Shown: positions 22,559 through 35,247 of the stretch, one piece after another | Layout of the letters: every line of letters starts with the position of its first letter | Position numbering within the stretch: the first letter of the stretch is position 1 | NCBI GenBank assembly: GCA_019426215.1 | Contig: CM033396.1 | Location: 26,985,101-27,049,100, forward strand | DNA length: 64,000 bases | Direction: 5' to 3' | From: Buddleja alternifolia | Lineage: Eukaryota; Streptophyta; Magnoliopsida; Lamiales; Scrophulariaceae | Notes under the pieces: generated by a model | Seen by the model: the letters and a program-made list of their open reading frames with translations, nothing else | Told to the model about the DNA's origin: nothing | Databases searched by the model: none | Program-made: the position numbers and the translations under genes

Positions 22559-25500
22559 TCAATCAACTCTCATGTTCAAAATCTCCTTAGCTACCCTCTG
22601 CCTAAAATACGACATGTGAGCCTGCCTAAAACAAAGACCAATGCCAGCCGAACTACTACAAAAGACGGCGTACTTGATCATGAACATTCCACAGTCGTAG
22701 TTATTTTCCTGTCGAGGAAGGTTCGTGGTGTACTCATGCTTCCACAAAGTCAAATCAATGGATTCTCCACTCTTGTGCTTCACCTCATCAACAAGATACA
22801 TAGCTACAAATTTCAAAACTTCTTCATCTTGTCCACCATCAAAATCAAGATACTGCAGCTTTTGTTCTTTTTTGTTGATAATAGCTAAACACCAATGTGC
22901 GGGTTTGTTAATAGGCACAAAAATTTGTCACACTCCAGGAGGTGATATCCCAGTTTATTCAAGGTTGTCCATTCCTTGATCGAATCGAAATCATATACAC
23001 CATCACGAACCAAAATTTGATAAAAGAAAGTGCTAAAATATTGGCACCTTAAAAATTTGGTTGGCTCCCTCCTCTCTCTTTCTTTCAAAAACTGAAAATA
23101 CATATTAATCACATCAGAGTTAAGCCAACCTCTTGCCCGCAAACATTGTAACTGTTCGCTGGTTATCTGAACATTAGAGGGAGTGTGAGTCACCAACACT
23201 TTTTTAGAATTGGAAGGGTTCAAGGCTTCAGAAACAACCTCCTTTTCTTTCGGAGTAAGAGGCAGAAAAAAATCCCCAGCCATATCATTGTTCACCGGTT
23301 CTGTAATAGTGTTTGGGCCCAACTCCCCCTGGGGTTCAAAACACGTTAAGCAAAAACATAAATTCACACGGTACAATATTATGAAATTTTGTATGCAAAT
23401 ACAAAAACTAATACTAACAGAAATATTAATACTGAATAAAATTACTAATACTAATACTAATACTAATATTGTATACTAATACAGTACCCATAAAAACACA
23501 GTCATCAAATCAAATGGAGATTGGTAAATGCCATCAAAATACAGTACTAATACAATACTAATACGCATAACGCCATATTACGTCTTACGTACTTTCTTCT
23601 TCTTCTTCTTTGCTTTAGGATTGGTGAATGGCGATTTTTGATACTTGGATTTCTTAGGCATCCTCTTCAAATAAAACTCAGATTCTTCTTGTACAACTAC
23701 ATCTACCACGGGATCAGCACCTACATCCACTCCACCATTGAAAAGGACCATAGCTAAACATTATCCCCACCATGTCCTTCACACGCACCCTCACCAACTC
23801 CTCCATCCTCACCAAGTCCTCCTTCCTCATCCTCACCAAGTCCTCCTTCCTCATCCTCACCAACTTCAAACTTATGATCACCAACTCCTTCATCCTTACC
23901 AACAACCTCATCACCATCACCATCCTCATCATCTCCAAACTTTCTTAAAAGGTCCTTTAACACACTTTCAACCATTTCTAACCTTCCACTCATTTTTTGA
24001 GATAACAAATCAATCTTCTGTGGTAACAAATCACCCTTCGCTATTAACTCACCAAGGACTTTCAGAACCTTATCATTGGTATTGATGGGTATTGACGAAA
24101 CACCGGAAACACTGTCCTGAGCAGGTTTGGATGTACCACATTCAACACTTTCCTTTTGAGGTCTTCTACCATTATCAATTATGGCTGCAATTTTACTCAC
24201 TGGAACAACGGAACGTCGAGATTCCAAGTCTATTCGGAGAATATCATCCAATACAATTCTACCTTCTTTCTCAAGAATTTCAATCCATAATTTGGTGGTG
24301 GGGTCATTGATCGTTCTGTTGGTTTCATCAAAAGGAGCAAACCTTTGCATGTGGTCTGTTGCCAGTTCCTATGGAGTGGCCTGAAGTATGCTTTAATATC
24401 CTACAAAACAAATAAACAAAAAAAAATGATAGAATTAATAAAATTCATTATACACAAATAACAGATACTAACCTGGGTGTTTCCAACCAGGTTAGTATTC
24501 ATTATATAATGAATTAATAAAATTCAGTATAAACAAATAAGGTTTGAGGTTTTAACATTTAAAATTGTCAATGAAATACTAACCTGGGTGTTTCCAACCA
24601 GCATAAGAATTTGAGACAAGGTGGGATATTGTTTCTTGTGAAGAAGTTTAGTGGTCCACTTGCACATTCTCAGCAATTGTCTGGGCATATTCTCCCTCAA
24701 ACGCCCAATCATTAGTGAGAGTGCGGGTATACACTCGAAAGGTAGAAGCTAACATAGGAACAAAAAAGATATTGTCAAATATTCAAATAACAGTAAGTCT
24801 ACAATTAACAATGAAAGATAAAAACAAAATTTACCATAAGTGGGAGCGGTAGGGGCTCCTCTACCCTTAACCAAATGTCAAGGGTTCGATCCTTGACTTT
24901 GGGAATGGAGCAAATTTCCTTGGCCAGCAGTCCCACCCTTTGAGGTGCCTGCCATCTGCGAAAGGGAATAATCACTGCGATCGGCGGTGGATACTCTTGG
25001 TATAACCAAAAAAAAAAATAAGTGGGAGAACAAAAAAATGAAAGTTGCACTGTGGATTTGCCACAACCAATTTCTTCTTCAGGTCCAAACATTTCAACTG
25101 CTCCATCAAAATAGAATAAGAAAGCCGACCCCATGGATAGGTTTTCGCAAACTCAAGGTCATCAACAATTGCAAGAAGACGGGAGTCTATTGGTGATTCA
25201 TCATTTGCCGGGATAAAAAAAACTGAAACCAACAAATATAATAACTCAAGCTTCAACTTGTCAGATGCACAGATCTCTAATGTTTTGTCACTATAACTAA
25301 TCTCAGCCTTCTTCGCAGCCTTTGAATCTACCGGATACTGGGAGCAATTTAACCCACTCATAATTGCATGCTCGATCAAAGAGTAACGAATAGGTATACC
25401 ATTTACAACAAACCAGATTTCAGATTGGTCTGGAGACTCCACTATACGGGTTAGAAGCATCCACAGAGGAGTTAAGACCATGTCCATTTCCAAAGCTACG

Positions 25501-26060
25501 TCGAATAATGGGGCAAACTGAGAATTCTTAAACCACATTATACCATCGGGATGGTCACTTCAACAATCTTCAATATATTTAAGATTCTCGTTCAATTTGC
25601 ATTTGCTGCCAACTTTACACTTCAAGTTAAATTTATCGGGACTCAGTGTAAAAGTGGGCCGAGGGATGTCGATTGCGTTGGAAACCTAAACCGAAATTCA
25701 ATTAAACTACTTATAAATACACATAGAAAACCCTGAAATTATATACTTCCTAATTGGCCTGAAACAACACGATTCAACAAAAACATTTATCAAATTTAAC
25801 CACTAAACTTCTATACCATACAAAAAATCAGGTGTTTAGAGTGTTTACCAACAAAAATTACCAACCATAAAACCTAAAACATAGTAAATAAATACATCAC
25901 ACCCAAACCGAAACAACTAAATTTATAAATTTTGCTAAAAACATTAAATACTCCGAAGTTAGTTCACTCATCGGGGATGTGGAGGAAGTTTCAGGGCCCG
26001 CTGAAGCCACTTCACGGAGGCGTTTGATACCCGAAGAGGAGGAAGCAGCCGTTGATCGGT
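22559..26060 (-). pseudogene. MULE-borne DUF1985-Ulp1 protease gene, decayed
   Basis: On the minus strand, an N-terminal exon near 26060-25960 (SSSSGIKRLREVASAGPE) is followed by a DUF1985-like region (25690-24850; NGIPIRYSLIEHAIMSGL), a further exon near 24720-24590, and an acidic linker (24350-23754) with tandem EDEEGGLGEDEEGGLGED and a lysine-rich nuclear-signal-like stretch near 23590. The Ulp1/C48 domain (about 23340-22559) has KERERREPTKFL, His (AHWCLAIIN), Asp (YLDFDGG), Gln and Cys (PRQENNYDCGMF). The expected role is removal of SUMO-like modifiers. Breaks are an in-frame TGA near 25560, a SINE at the end of the DUF1985 exon (24847-25017), stops near 24368 and 23754, and a one-base shift near 22920 just before the catalytic His. 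The catalytic residues themselves are preserved. Confidence 0.85.
24847..25017 (+). mobile_element. tRNA-derived SINE inserted in the MULE Ulp1 gene
   Basis: A 171-base element lies between two perfect 11-base duplications, ATAAGTGGGAG (24836-24846 and 25018-25028). It has a B-box-like GGTTCGATCC (near 24883), an A-box-like start (GGTAGGGGCTCC) and an A-rich tail (25008-25018). It lies antisense at the 3' end of the DUF1985 exon, right next to the original splice donor, and replaces the exon end with a new reading frame and stop. Confidence 0.93.
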
Positions 26061-26544
26061 AATGGGACTAAACAGAATGGTTTAACAATCAAAATTAGAA
26101 AATTCATATAATTACACAAAAACCCTAAATTTCCGAATACGGCTTCAAAATTCAAATTACCTTGGGGGAATGAAGAAGGGGTGATCGGAGGATGTTTATG
26201 AACAATTACACTAGATTTATTTGGCTTCTTTCCTTCGGAATACTGTATAAATATCGGCCCAGTATGCTGCTACACTTCTGCTCTCACCCTCGGCTCTTTC
26301 CCGTTGGAGCTTTCAATTTTCATCCAAGTTTTAATTCAAGAATTTGTTTGGAGTTGTCAAAGCATTTTTCTCAGGAGTTAGCGTTTTTATCACTTTGTTT
26401 GACTAAAAGGGCTAAAATGTAATTACATAATACATTACATCAAAATGAAAAAAAAAAAGACAAGAAATGCTAAAACGTTTCTTCCTTTAGGTGGGGCTTT
26501 TATTAGGGGGTATTTTGGGCAATCACCATCCAAATGGCCACCCC

Positions 26545-26647
26545 ACAATTAAAAAAAAAAGGTAAATAAAAACCCAGACATAAGGGGTCTAAATTTGCAA
26601 CACCCCTCCACATGTGGTCTATTTTTGCTAACTTCTCGTATATAGAT
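26545..26647 (-). repeat. MULE right terminal inverted repeat with 10 bp target duplication
   Basis: Read on the minus strand the terminus starts at 26637 with GAGAAGTTAGCAAAAATAGA and continues with a TTTAGACCCCTTATGTCTGG-like phrase. GTATATAGAT at 26638-26647 repeats the left flank exactly. Confidence 0.9.
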
Positions 26648-26945
26648 ATATATGTGTGTATGTGTGTGTGTGTATATATATATATATATCCCATCACCAC
26701 CGGCTCACCGACGAATACCAGTCGCTGCTTCTAGCGCCACCGCCACCAATTCTGCAAATCGCCGCTCAAAGTCTTCAAATCTACAAATTTGCAGATTTTA
26801 AGAGCTCAAATTCTTCAAATCTGCAAATTTGAAATTACTGAAAAATGGTCTTGATTTGAAATTACTCCCACCATCAAACAATTGGTAATCCAATACAACA
26901 ATCCAAACCACCCCATTTCAGTTGCACATACAAATATAAAAATTG

Positions 26946-26981
<36 letters not shown>

Positions 26982-27257
26982 TTAGTAACAGATTCTCACA
27001 ACTCTAAACACTTTCAACAAGGGTCTCTTTCCTCTTATTCACATGAAATATCCCAACATTACACACAGGGATATAGATACAAATATAGAAGTTATAGATA
27101 GAGATAGAGAGAGTGCAAAGAATGTGTTTCAACTTCCTCTTCGGAAGGCAGCAAGAAAAAATGGTATAAAACACGCGGCTCTTTGCTATGCTGGATTTTC
27201 TCTATATTACAGTTTCAGTGTTTCACACTAAATTAAATTAAATTTGCTGCCTTTTGA
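26648..27257. other. Spacer between MULE and next repeat; microsatellites only
   Basis: It contains TG/TA repeats (26650-26690), a leader-like CCACCG stretch (26695-26755), short inverted words around CTTCAAATCTGCAAATTTG (26775-26835, similar to 62710-62775) and an (AT)n run (26947-26977). No gene is supported. Confidence 0.6.
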
Positions 27258-27390
27258 AATGGGATATTTGCAAAAAGTAGACCTCATTTGCAAAGGAGTT
27301 GCAAATTAAGATCCCTTATGTCTAGTTTTCTTTTTCCTTTATTTTTTGCGGCTAAATAGGTGAAAAATATCCAAATTATCCCTGAATAAT
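27258..27390 (+). repeat. Second MULE-type terminal repeat, same family as 13961/26637
   Basis: GCAAAAAGTAGACCTCATTT, then GTTGCAAATTAAGATCCCTT and ATGTCTAG, match the inner order of the MULE right terminal repeat read on its minus strand. This is a left-type end, facing right, about 620 bases beyond the complete MULE. No partner end or transposase is recognised to its right before the viral sequence. It may be a truncated related element. Confidence 0.65.
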
Positions 27391-27889
27391 AACATCTTGT
27401 CAACCCCTAAGTACTGTTGCATATTTGAAGCTTTACAAACCAAGTTCCTTATTCTTAAGAATAACACATTTAGTCCTTCCATTTTTAAATTTGGTTTATT
27501 TAGTCCACAATATATGAAAAACGACATAAGTTAAAAGTAATTACATAAATTACAAAGGTAATTAGCATAATTAAACAATAATTACAAAGATTAATTACAA
27601 AAAGAAAATTTCAGGGTTACTATTTTCTTCTCAGATTATGAATTAAAACTCATATTCTATCATTCTCAAGTAAGAGGGTTGCTTCGAGAATCCGATTGCT
27701 TCATCAACGAAGACTAATGTTGGAAAGAAATGAAGTACCTTTCTTACTCTTTTGAAATTTAGAATATAAACTTAATTCATTTAAAAATTTTAAACTCAGG
27801 ACCCCCACTCTGATCATAGCTCGAGGAAACCTTTCTGATGTGGAAAATCAGATTAAACTGCAACCACAGAGCATACTCAGAATACTCAA

Positions 27890-27901
27890 GCTCTGATACC
27901 A
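27890..27901 (-). promoter_or_regulatory. tRNA-Met primer-binding site of the endogenous pararetrovirus
   Basis: Minus strand reads TGGTATCAGAGC, the usual complement to the 3' end of initiator tRNA-Met, used by caulimovirids to start minus-strand DNA. It lies about 440 bases downstream of the TATA box, at the end of the leader. Confidence 0.9.
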
Positions 27902-28335
27902 GACTGCTTGCACACTGGGGGGAATTATCCCGCACATTTTGTCTCCCGACCGATATACACCGAGAAGGTAAACAAAATCTTCCCAAAGTAGTATCAGATA
28001 TTATTGAAAACAATAATTTGTACAGCGGAAACATATTTTTGAGACAATGAAAGAGCAGAAGGTTACTGCATTTCATCATCATTTTTTATTTTTTATTTGG
28101 TTTTTTGTGTTTTTTGAGCATGAGAGAAATATAACATTTTTAAATAGTAAGGGAATCCCGTCACTAGGGGTAAACTACTCGGTATGCATATTAATAAAGC
28201 ATAAAAACTTACAAGAAATTTTCATACAAAGAAGATATTTTATTTATTACATGAAAGGTGAGAGACTCTCTAGCAACCAAGAAGTGTGGGTTGGAGAGTG
28301 TTGAGGAGCGAGCTTTAAAACTGAGGGATGAGGTC

Positions 28336-28345
28336 CTTTTATAGG
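28336..28345 (-). promoter_or_regulatory. TATA box of the pararetroviral promoter
   Basis: Minus strand reads CCTATAAAAGG in the gap between the last viral ORF (ends 28730) and the primer site. A GC-richer leader with short ORFs follows. This fits the single large-transcript promoter of caulimovirids. Confidence 0.75.
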
Positions 28346-28729
28346 CCTCGGATTTGAAAAATAATACAACAAAATGAAAGAATTATTTTACATCCGAAAC
28401 AAGTTGCAGGTTAAGCTATACAAAGCCTGCAATTATTGTAGAAGTGGACAAACAGTGTCCAAATAGTAAAAAATAAACAGTAAACATGCATTATTGCAAC
28501 TGGCTGTCTGAGTGTTGCTGTAGCTTTTTCGTCCATTCGCTGCACTATTGATCCTTTACTGTTGCTCCATAAGTTGAAATTTTTTGTTGCTTTTAATACT
28601 ACTACAAATTATTGTCCTTGCTGAATCTATGGCCTTTGTCTGGAATCTAATGCTTTTGTCCTAATGCTAAATTATTTATCCTATGCTGAAGATGGTGAAT
28701 TATTGCTGAAACTGTTGAAGCTTTGTCTT

Positions 28730-30351
28730 CTAATATACATCTCGGCTGGTTCTTTCTAGATTTTGATTATACTCTAAATCTGGATCATATATTGGTTGAT
28801 ACTCCACACTTATCATTTCTCTTTTTTCTAATGTTGTAATGCGATACTTGCATTTGGTCCTTGCCGGAATAAATATGCTACGATGAGGTGCCTGGAAAAT
28901 AAGCTTGAGGTCCGAATCTGAATTTGGCATCATGTGATGTCGCTGCATTTTCCTCCGTACTTCCAAGGCTAATTTGAGCTCTTCTATGTTTGCTAAGGGA
29001 TTAATGGCTTTAGGGAAATTCAACAATTTTGACATTGGTTCCCATTATTCATAATTCTCGCTTATTGAAATAAATGAATATCCTATTTCTACCCCTGTAG
29101 TATTCCAAACTGGAGGTAAAGAAACTATGTCAAGCTTAATACTTTCTGCTCTTTGCAGGAATAGAAAATTGACTGTATCTGAAATATGTCATCCTAGATG
29201 TGTCACTTGTACTGGATCTGATACAAATATTTTTGATACAAAACTATAGTCTAATAACCGTTCAACGCTGATAAAATTATCATTTATCCATCCTTCTCTA
29301 AGAACTGATGCATCTATTTGAATATTAGGCCATGAAAAGTATTTTAGTGTGTAGAATTTTAGTGATCCTTCATGGCGAATAGGTTCTCCTTTCCATTGTA
29401 ATAGACGGATTTTTGAAACTATTCCTTCTATCTCTTGATTGATAATAATTTGGGCTACTTTTAACATTCTTGAGTAAAAACTTTCTTCTGCTTTCTTCCA
29501 AATTATAGTCTGAATTTCTTCAGGTAAAGCTAAACTTGTTTGGCAAGGGTTAAAAAAAAGTTTGAATGAACAAGAATTGGTGGGTTTTATCTTTAATCTC
29601 CTTGGGAACATCATTCTGTCTAGGGTTTATTAAATGGGCTGATAACTTTTGATGCTGGGCTAAAAGGAGTTGATAAAATTTGTTAAGATTGGTAAACTAT
29701 TTGGTTATAGTCTCTAGGTCATCTTCAAGTGACTCTACATCTGGGCTTATAGGCTGCTTTCCCTTTGAAAGTATTTTGGGCTTTGCATTTTCGGCATTGG
29801 GCTGAATGTAAAAAATGTGGGCCTAGAAGTCTCTTTGCCGCTATTACTGCTTCATGAAAATGTTTAAAGGGTTCCAAGTATCCCTTTGCTACCTTCTGAA
29901 TGCTTTGTAATGCTCATTGATAATCTTAAAAAATTCCCACTGGATCTCCTCTAATAACAAGATAAACTGCTGCTTCGTCTATTGGAAAATCTTTGTTTAT
30001 TTTTTCAAAATAATAACAAAGTTCGTTTAATGTTGTTAATTTTCTGGCTGAAGGATGAGCTTCTCATAGAGCATTGAGTAAAATACTCTGATCTTCAGTT
30101 ATATGAGGGATATCTTTTGGAGGCTTGAAATTATGTCTAACTGGAAGTGCTATCTTGCCAAAGTTTTTTAAAATTGGTCTAGGATAAACGCTTTGTGTAG
30201 CTGGATTGAAAAACTGAGTTTCTATTGTGAATGCTGGTCTATTTTGGCTAATTTGTTGAAAATTAGGCCTGAAAGCTGGTTTTTGAACTATTTGGTTGTA
30301 AGCTGCAGAGGGAGGTCGTGTTTGTTGGGTGTCCTGGTTGTTGGAGACCAT
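28730..30351 (-). pseudogene. Pararetroviral ORF downstream of RNase H, fragmentary
   Basis: Fragments 30351-30064, 29614-29189 and 29035-28730 lie after the RNase H region and before the promoter. The first is proline/glutamine-rich (PAFRPNFQQISQNRPAF); the others show no domain I can name. Its position matches that of the transactivator/inclusion-body ORF or the second ORF of other caulimovirids, but no motif proves it. Frameshifts and stops separate the pieces. Confidence 0.5.
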
Positions 30352-30359
30352 GATCTGTG

Positions 30360-32275
30360 ACCCAGAATTAAAGTTAATTGTCTGCTTAATAAATCTGCAA
30401 TGCTATTGTTTGATCCTTTAATATGTTCAAATTCTACTTTATATCCATTACCTTCTATTGCATTTCTAAAATTTAATCATCTTTTATTATATTGTTTTCT
30501 AGAATTTTTATTTTTTATGAATTTAACTACATCTTCACAATTTGTTCTAATGGTAAAAGGTTTATTTAAATATAGTCTAAAATGGTATATTGCTTTAACT
30601 ATTCCTTCTATTTCATAATCTAGACTAGTCCAATTGCTTCCTGTTTTAATAAAATTACCACTGGAATAAGCTGTTATTTTTTCTTCACTTTTTGGAGAAA
30701 ATTTATGAGGTTTACATTTTAATATTGCTCCTCATCTTTCTATAGAACTATCTACTTTTATTATGACATAATCAGTATTTAAAGGTAATTCTAAACGTTT
30801 TAAATCTTTAACTATTTCCTTAATTCTTCTGACTAGGTTAATATCTTCCTGATTAAAGTGTTTCTGGCCAGACTTTTCTGTTTTCTTATATAATGGTCCA
30901 ACTAATTTACTAAGTTTAGGAATAAATTTTCTAAAATAATTCAATATTTCTAGAAATGCTTGTATTTTTTTTAAGTTTTCAAGTTTATTGGGGAAATCTA
31001 AAATCTTTTGAGCTATATGAGGTTGTAATTTAATTTGTCTATTTCCTATTTCCAAACCTAAAAAGCTTATTTTCTCTTAAAAAGTTCCATTTTCTTTTTA
31101 TACACTACTATTCAATTGTCTTCTATTAAAATAAATTCTTATTTTAAATGATCTTGATGTTGTTTAATATTTTCAGAAGCTACTAAAATGTCATCTATAT
31201 ATACTAAACAGAAATCTAAATGTTTAAATATACTATCCATAAATCTTTGAAATATTGCTGGAGCATATTTTAAACCAAAAGATGGAACATTCCACTCAAA
31301 ATCTCCTTCACTACAGCTGAATGTTGTTCATTTTTTGTCTTCTTTTACCATTTTAATTTGATTATATCCACTTTTTAGATCAAATTTTGAAAAAAAAAAT
31401 TATTTTGTATGAAATTAATTAACTCATCTTTATTAGGTATTCTATAAGCATCATCTTCTATATTATCATTAGGTCTCTTATAATTATATACTATTCTAGA
31501 TTTTCCTCTTTTTATTTCTGCATTATTTCTTACTATAAAAGCTGTCGATCTATGTGGACTATCACTTCTTCTTATAATGCCGATTTCTAACATTTCTTTT
31601 ATTTGTGTTTTGAATTTTTTTTATATCTTCAGGAGTATATTCTATAGCTGATGTTCTTATTACTATATCGGGATTTAAGATGTTTAGTTTAAAAGTATAG
31701 TTTACTTTGTTTTTGGCTAAATCATCTCATATAAATCCTAACATTTCTAATTTATGCAAGATTCTTTCATTTTCTAGGTTTAACACTTCTAAACCCTTTC
31801 CTATATCTCTAATTTCTTCATCTAATAGGATATCTATGGTTTCAGATTCTATATTATTTTGTTGTAATCTTTGAAAAAATCTAAATCATTATTACCATAT
31901 CCACCACGCTTCGCAGTCAACTCTGATTGTTTAATGTGTCTATTAGTTAGGAAAGTATAATTATGTTTGCTAATAGTAATATAATTTTTTCACACTAATA
32001 TACTTCCAATTAATGCACAAATAAAGTTTAACTCTAACAGGAATTCTTGACATTTTATGTTCTCTGGTGCTATAAGTACTTGTCCTGATGTATATTTGCT
32101 ACTATAATTTCCTGAAAAATCTTTAAATTGTATTCCTATGTTAATTAACTCTTTTGTTATTCTCATTAATCTATTTTCTGTAGTTTTACTGGTAACAGTG
32201 TAACTTAATTGTGCTTCAAATTCTTTAGGTACAAGATTAGAACTAAGCATGTTTTTTGTACTTCCTGTATCTAAA
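30360..32275 (-). pseudogene. Pararetroviral aspartic protease, reverse transcriptase and RNase H, decayed
   Basis: The protease active-site motif DTGS is seen near 32262-32273, with more protease sequence at 32250-31990. The reverse transcriptase shows KSRIVYNYKRPND (31593-31375) and the catalytic YIDD near 31192. The connection and RNase H follow (31055-30360), ending in a typical ADLLSRQL-type tail near 30400. Several frame changes and stops lie between these pieces (for example around 31900, 31600, 31370 and 31080). The enzymes would copy viral RNA into DNA; the copy is not functional as it stands. Confidence 0.88.
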
Positions 32276-32657
32276 ATGACTTTTGTTTCAATATATTTTT
32301 CTTGATTACACCATATTCGACAGTCTAAAAGTATTAAATTACTAGTATAGGGTACCTGTATTTGGGGTTCATGCGCTGTATTTTGTAAATGGGTTTCTTC
32401 TAATTGTTGGTTAAGTTCATCAATTTCTTCTATAACTACACCATTTCCTTTAGTCTGATTATTGTTTACATTTTCATTATTTTTAAATTTTAATTCTATT
32501 AATTGTATTCTTATGTCTAAATTTTATATTTCATGACTTAGAATTTCTATGGTTTCTAGTTTTTTACTAGGTTTAGGGGAAACATCCATTTCTATATTAT
32601 ATACGTCTTTAGCACAAATAAAACAAATTTCGTCAAAATATATATTGCACTAATATC

Positions 32658-34292
32658 TTAAATGCAATCAGGATATAGTCTACAAATACTACAGGCTATA
32701 CTCATAGTTCCTTTTTTATTTATATATTTATGTCCACATGAATTATTCATATAGGTATACTCTATTATATTTGGAATTTCTTGTCCTTCTTCACTTACTA
32801 TACTAAATATGTTTTCATTATCACTTTCATTACCACCTATACTTACTACATCTTCATCTATTTGTTCTGCTATGGCTGCTCTTTCCATATTAAATTGCCT
32901 TTTCGAACATGTATTAGCCAAATGTTTAGGATCTCCACAAATATAACAAGTGCATTTCCGGGTTGATGGCTTTTTAACATAATAATTAGGGGGTTTTCTC
33001 CCTTGTCTATATTGTCTAAAACTAAATTTTGGTTTTTCGTTTTGGCTTAAAGTAATTCTTCTGTCCATATTGTTGTGGGGTATATATAGCTTTTCTACAA
33101 AACTCATAAGATTGTTTTCTAATTTGTTCTCTAATAAATTCTTTTTTACACCATTCCTGAAGTTTAAAGAAAGTATATTGTACTCTAGGTCCTATACCTA
33201 ATCCTGTAAGATTACCATTGTTTTTTATCCATTCTTCATGTATTATTTTTCCTAAATCTTGTGGTAATTTCGTAAAATATCTATTACATAACTTTTCATC
33301 AAATGCTTTATTAGTTTCTCCTATTAATCTTGTAAAATCCTGACTAAAGGGTATAATATATTTCAAATCGGTTACAGTGAGTTGTTCTAGGTTTCTAAGT
33401 GTCGTATCTTGTACGAATGTATTTTCTCTTCCTGGATCTATTCCTATTATTAAAGTTCTAATAAAACTAGTAAAATTATTAGGATTATTTCCTAAGGCCT
33501 TTATTTCATTAATTCTATTAGGATCATTTTTCTTTACTTTGCCAGATAGATAATGATGTAGGTCCTAAGCATGTTTCTAAAAAGTTAAACATATACATAT
33601 CTACTTTTTTATTTATTTCCCAATGTCTTACTACACATTGTTCCCATATATTTACTTCTTCTGGCCACATTTGTGGACTTCCTAATTCAATTACTAACAT
33701 GATTTCACTCATGGTTTTTCCTATGGGTTGTCTTGATTCTATATATTTATTCGGCTGGGTTGATCCATATTAATATGTTGGGCTTTTCCATTCTGGTCTT
33801 CCACTCATTTCTACATTTCTAGCTGGAACTTCACTATAATCTGGTTTTACTCTAGTTCTTTTTCCTATATTACTACTAATACTCGCTTGCCTATCTGTCA
33901 TAAAAGTTATTTCATTGCTACTTTTTTCTTTGAAGAAATTTTTAAATTCTAATTTTTCCTGAACATATATCATCTACTAAATCAATATTATAATGTTGTT
34001 TAAATTCTTCTTCAGTTGATTCTAAATTTATATCTAAGTTCATTGCTTCAAAATACATTTCATCTACTAATTTTCTTAAATTATTTATCTCAAAATTCTT
34101 TCTTAATATTTCTTCCATATTTTTTGGCCTATAGTCATTTTTAAGCTGACTTTCAAATTGTCTAGTATCTTGCTCTATTTCTTCTATATTTTCTTCCTCC
34201 TCTTCTTCTTCACTTTCTATGTCAGATACTATATCCCAATTTGCAAATCTACTAGTTATTCTAACTTCTTCTTCTTCTTCTATAATATTCAT
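32658..34292 (-). pseudogene. Pararetroviral coat protein, decayed
   Basis: It starts with a very acidic N-terminal region (glutamate runs, 34292-33942), passes through core pieces at 33973-33770, 33712-33524 and 33366-33022, and ends with a CCHC zinc knuckle (CYICGDPKHLANTC near 32930) and an acidic tail. This is the layout of caulimovirid coat proteins. The pieces are in different frames and separated by stops. Confidence 0.82.
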
Positions 34293-34468
34293 ATAGCTTG
34301 TTTCAGTTTCGTTATTAGTTTCTTCTTCTAAATCTTCTATGTTTTCTTTGGGATCTTGTTTTGATAATTAAGAAATCTAATAGAAGTTTGACCTCTACTA
34401 TTTGTATATATTACACTTTCTCCTGGAATCTTAACCGTCTCATTTTCTTCTAGGTGTTTGGTTAATTC

Positions 34469-35247
34469 TCATTCTTCTCCATTTAAATCACTATTATCTA
34501 TATTTAAAGGTTTAATCATTTTTACTCTTACTGAGGCTAAACCATCTATTATTCCGTCTATATTAATTTTATATTGAGGAAAACTATTATTAGTTACTCT
34601 TCCTGAAAATGCTATAGAAACAACTAAGTTATTTCCATCATAAGCTTCATATCCTCTAATTTGTAATCCTATAGTAATTTTATTAATATCTTTAATACTT
34701 TTCATCATATTTGGAGCTACATAAAATATTCCTACATTGTTAGTCATATCTATTTTCATACTAGCAAATACTGCTCTCCTAGCATCAGACCAACTTTTAT
34801 CTAATAATAAAACTAAAACCTTTCCACCGGTTCCTTTTCTAGTTAATCCTTTTATTCCTACAATATTAATCCTAAATGTATATATTTTTGTTTTAACTGC
34901 TTTAATTGCTTTATACATTCCGGACTTACTAAGCTTATATTTTCAACATTTGTAGTAACTTTTACTTCTTTTTCTCTAAATTTCATAATTAAATGTGTGT
35001 TAAAATCCATTTTTCCTACTTTGTATAATGTTTCAGGTTTTAATTTATCTATTCCTTTGTTATTATACAAATTAAGATTTTCTTCTATGTCTATTATCTC
35101 TTCCAACTCTACTTCTCTAGTTGAGCTTTGACTTCCTGATCCTTTAAACATTCTTTTAGTAAAAGTGTTACTTATTTTTCCCTTCTCTTTTTCTTTATTA
35201 CTTGATTCACTTATAGTTCTACTAGTACCACTAAATGATCTCAACAT
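34469..35247 (-). pseudogene. Pararetroviral movement protein (30K-type), frameshifted
   Basis: The N-terminal part (35247-34858) and C-terminal part (34918-34469) are in different frames and meet near 34880-34918. The second part contains a stretch like LDKSWSDARRAVFASMKIDM typical of the 30K movement-protein core. In exogenous relatives it enlarges plasmodesmata for cell-to-cell spread. The assignment rests on position before the coat protein and general resemblance. Confidence 0.7.

Larger units (their letters stand above)
13961..26637 (+). mobile_element. 12.7 kb Mutator-like element (MULE) with accessory genes
   Basis: It is bounded by imperfect inverted repeats and by a perfect 10 bp direct duplication (13951-13960 and 26638-26647). 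From left to right it holds a decayed MuDR-type transposase (14965-17430), a ubiquitin-conjugating-enzyme-like gene (18845-19536), a tandem repeat block with telomere-like words (19560-20510), a GRF-type zinc-finger gene (21227-21706), and on the minus strand a DUF1985-Ulp1 protease gene (about 26060-22559). Ulp1-carrying MULEs are known in plants (the Kaonashi-type group and relatives). The extra E2-like gene is unusual. All genes carry lesions, so the copy is probably non-autonomous. Confidence 0.9.

Noticed and set aside
23738..24085. His/Pro/Leu-rich 115-codon ORF
   Set aside because: It is the antisense of the acidic tandem linker of the Ulp1 gene; low-complexity shadow.
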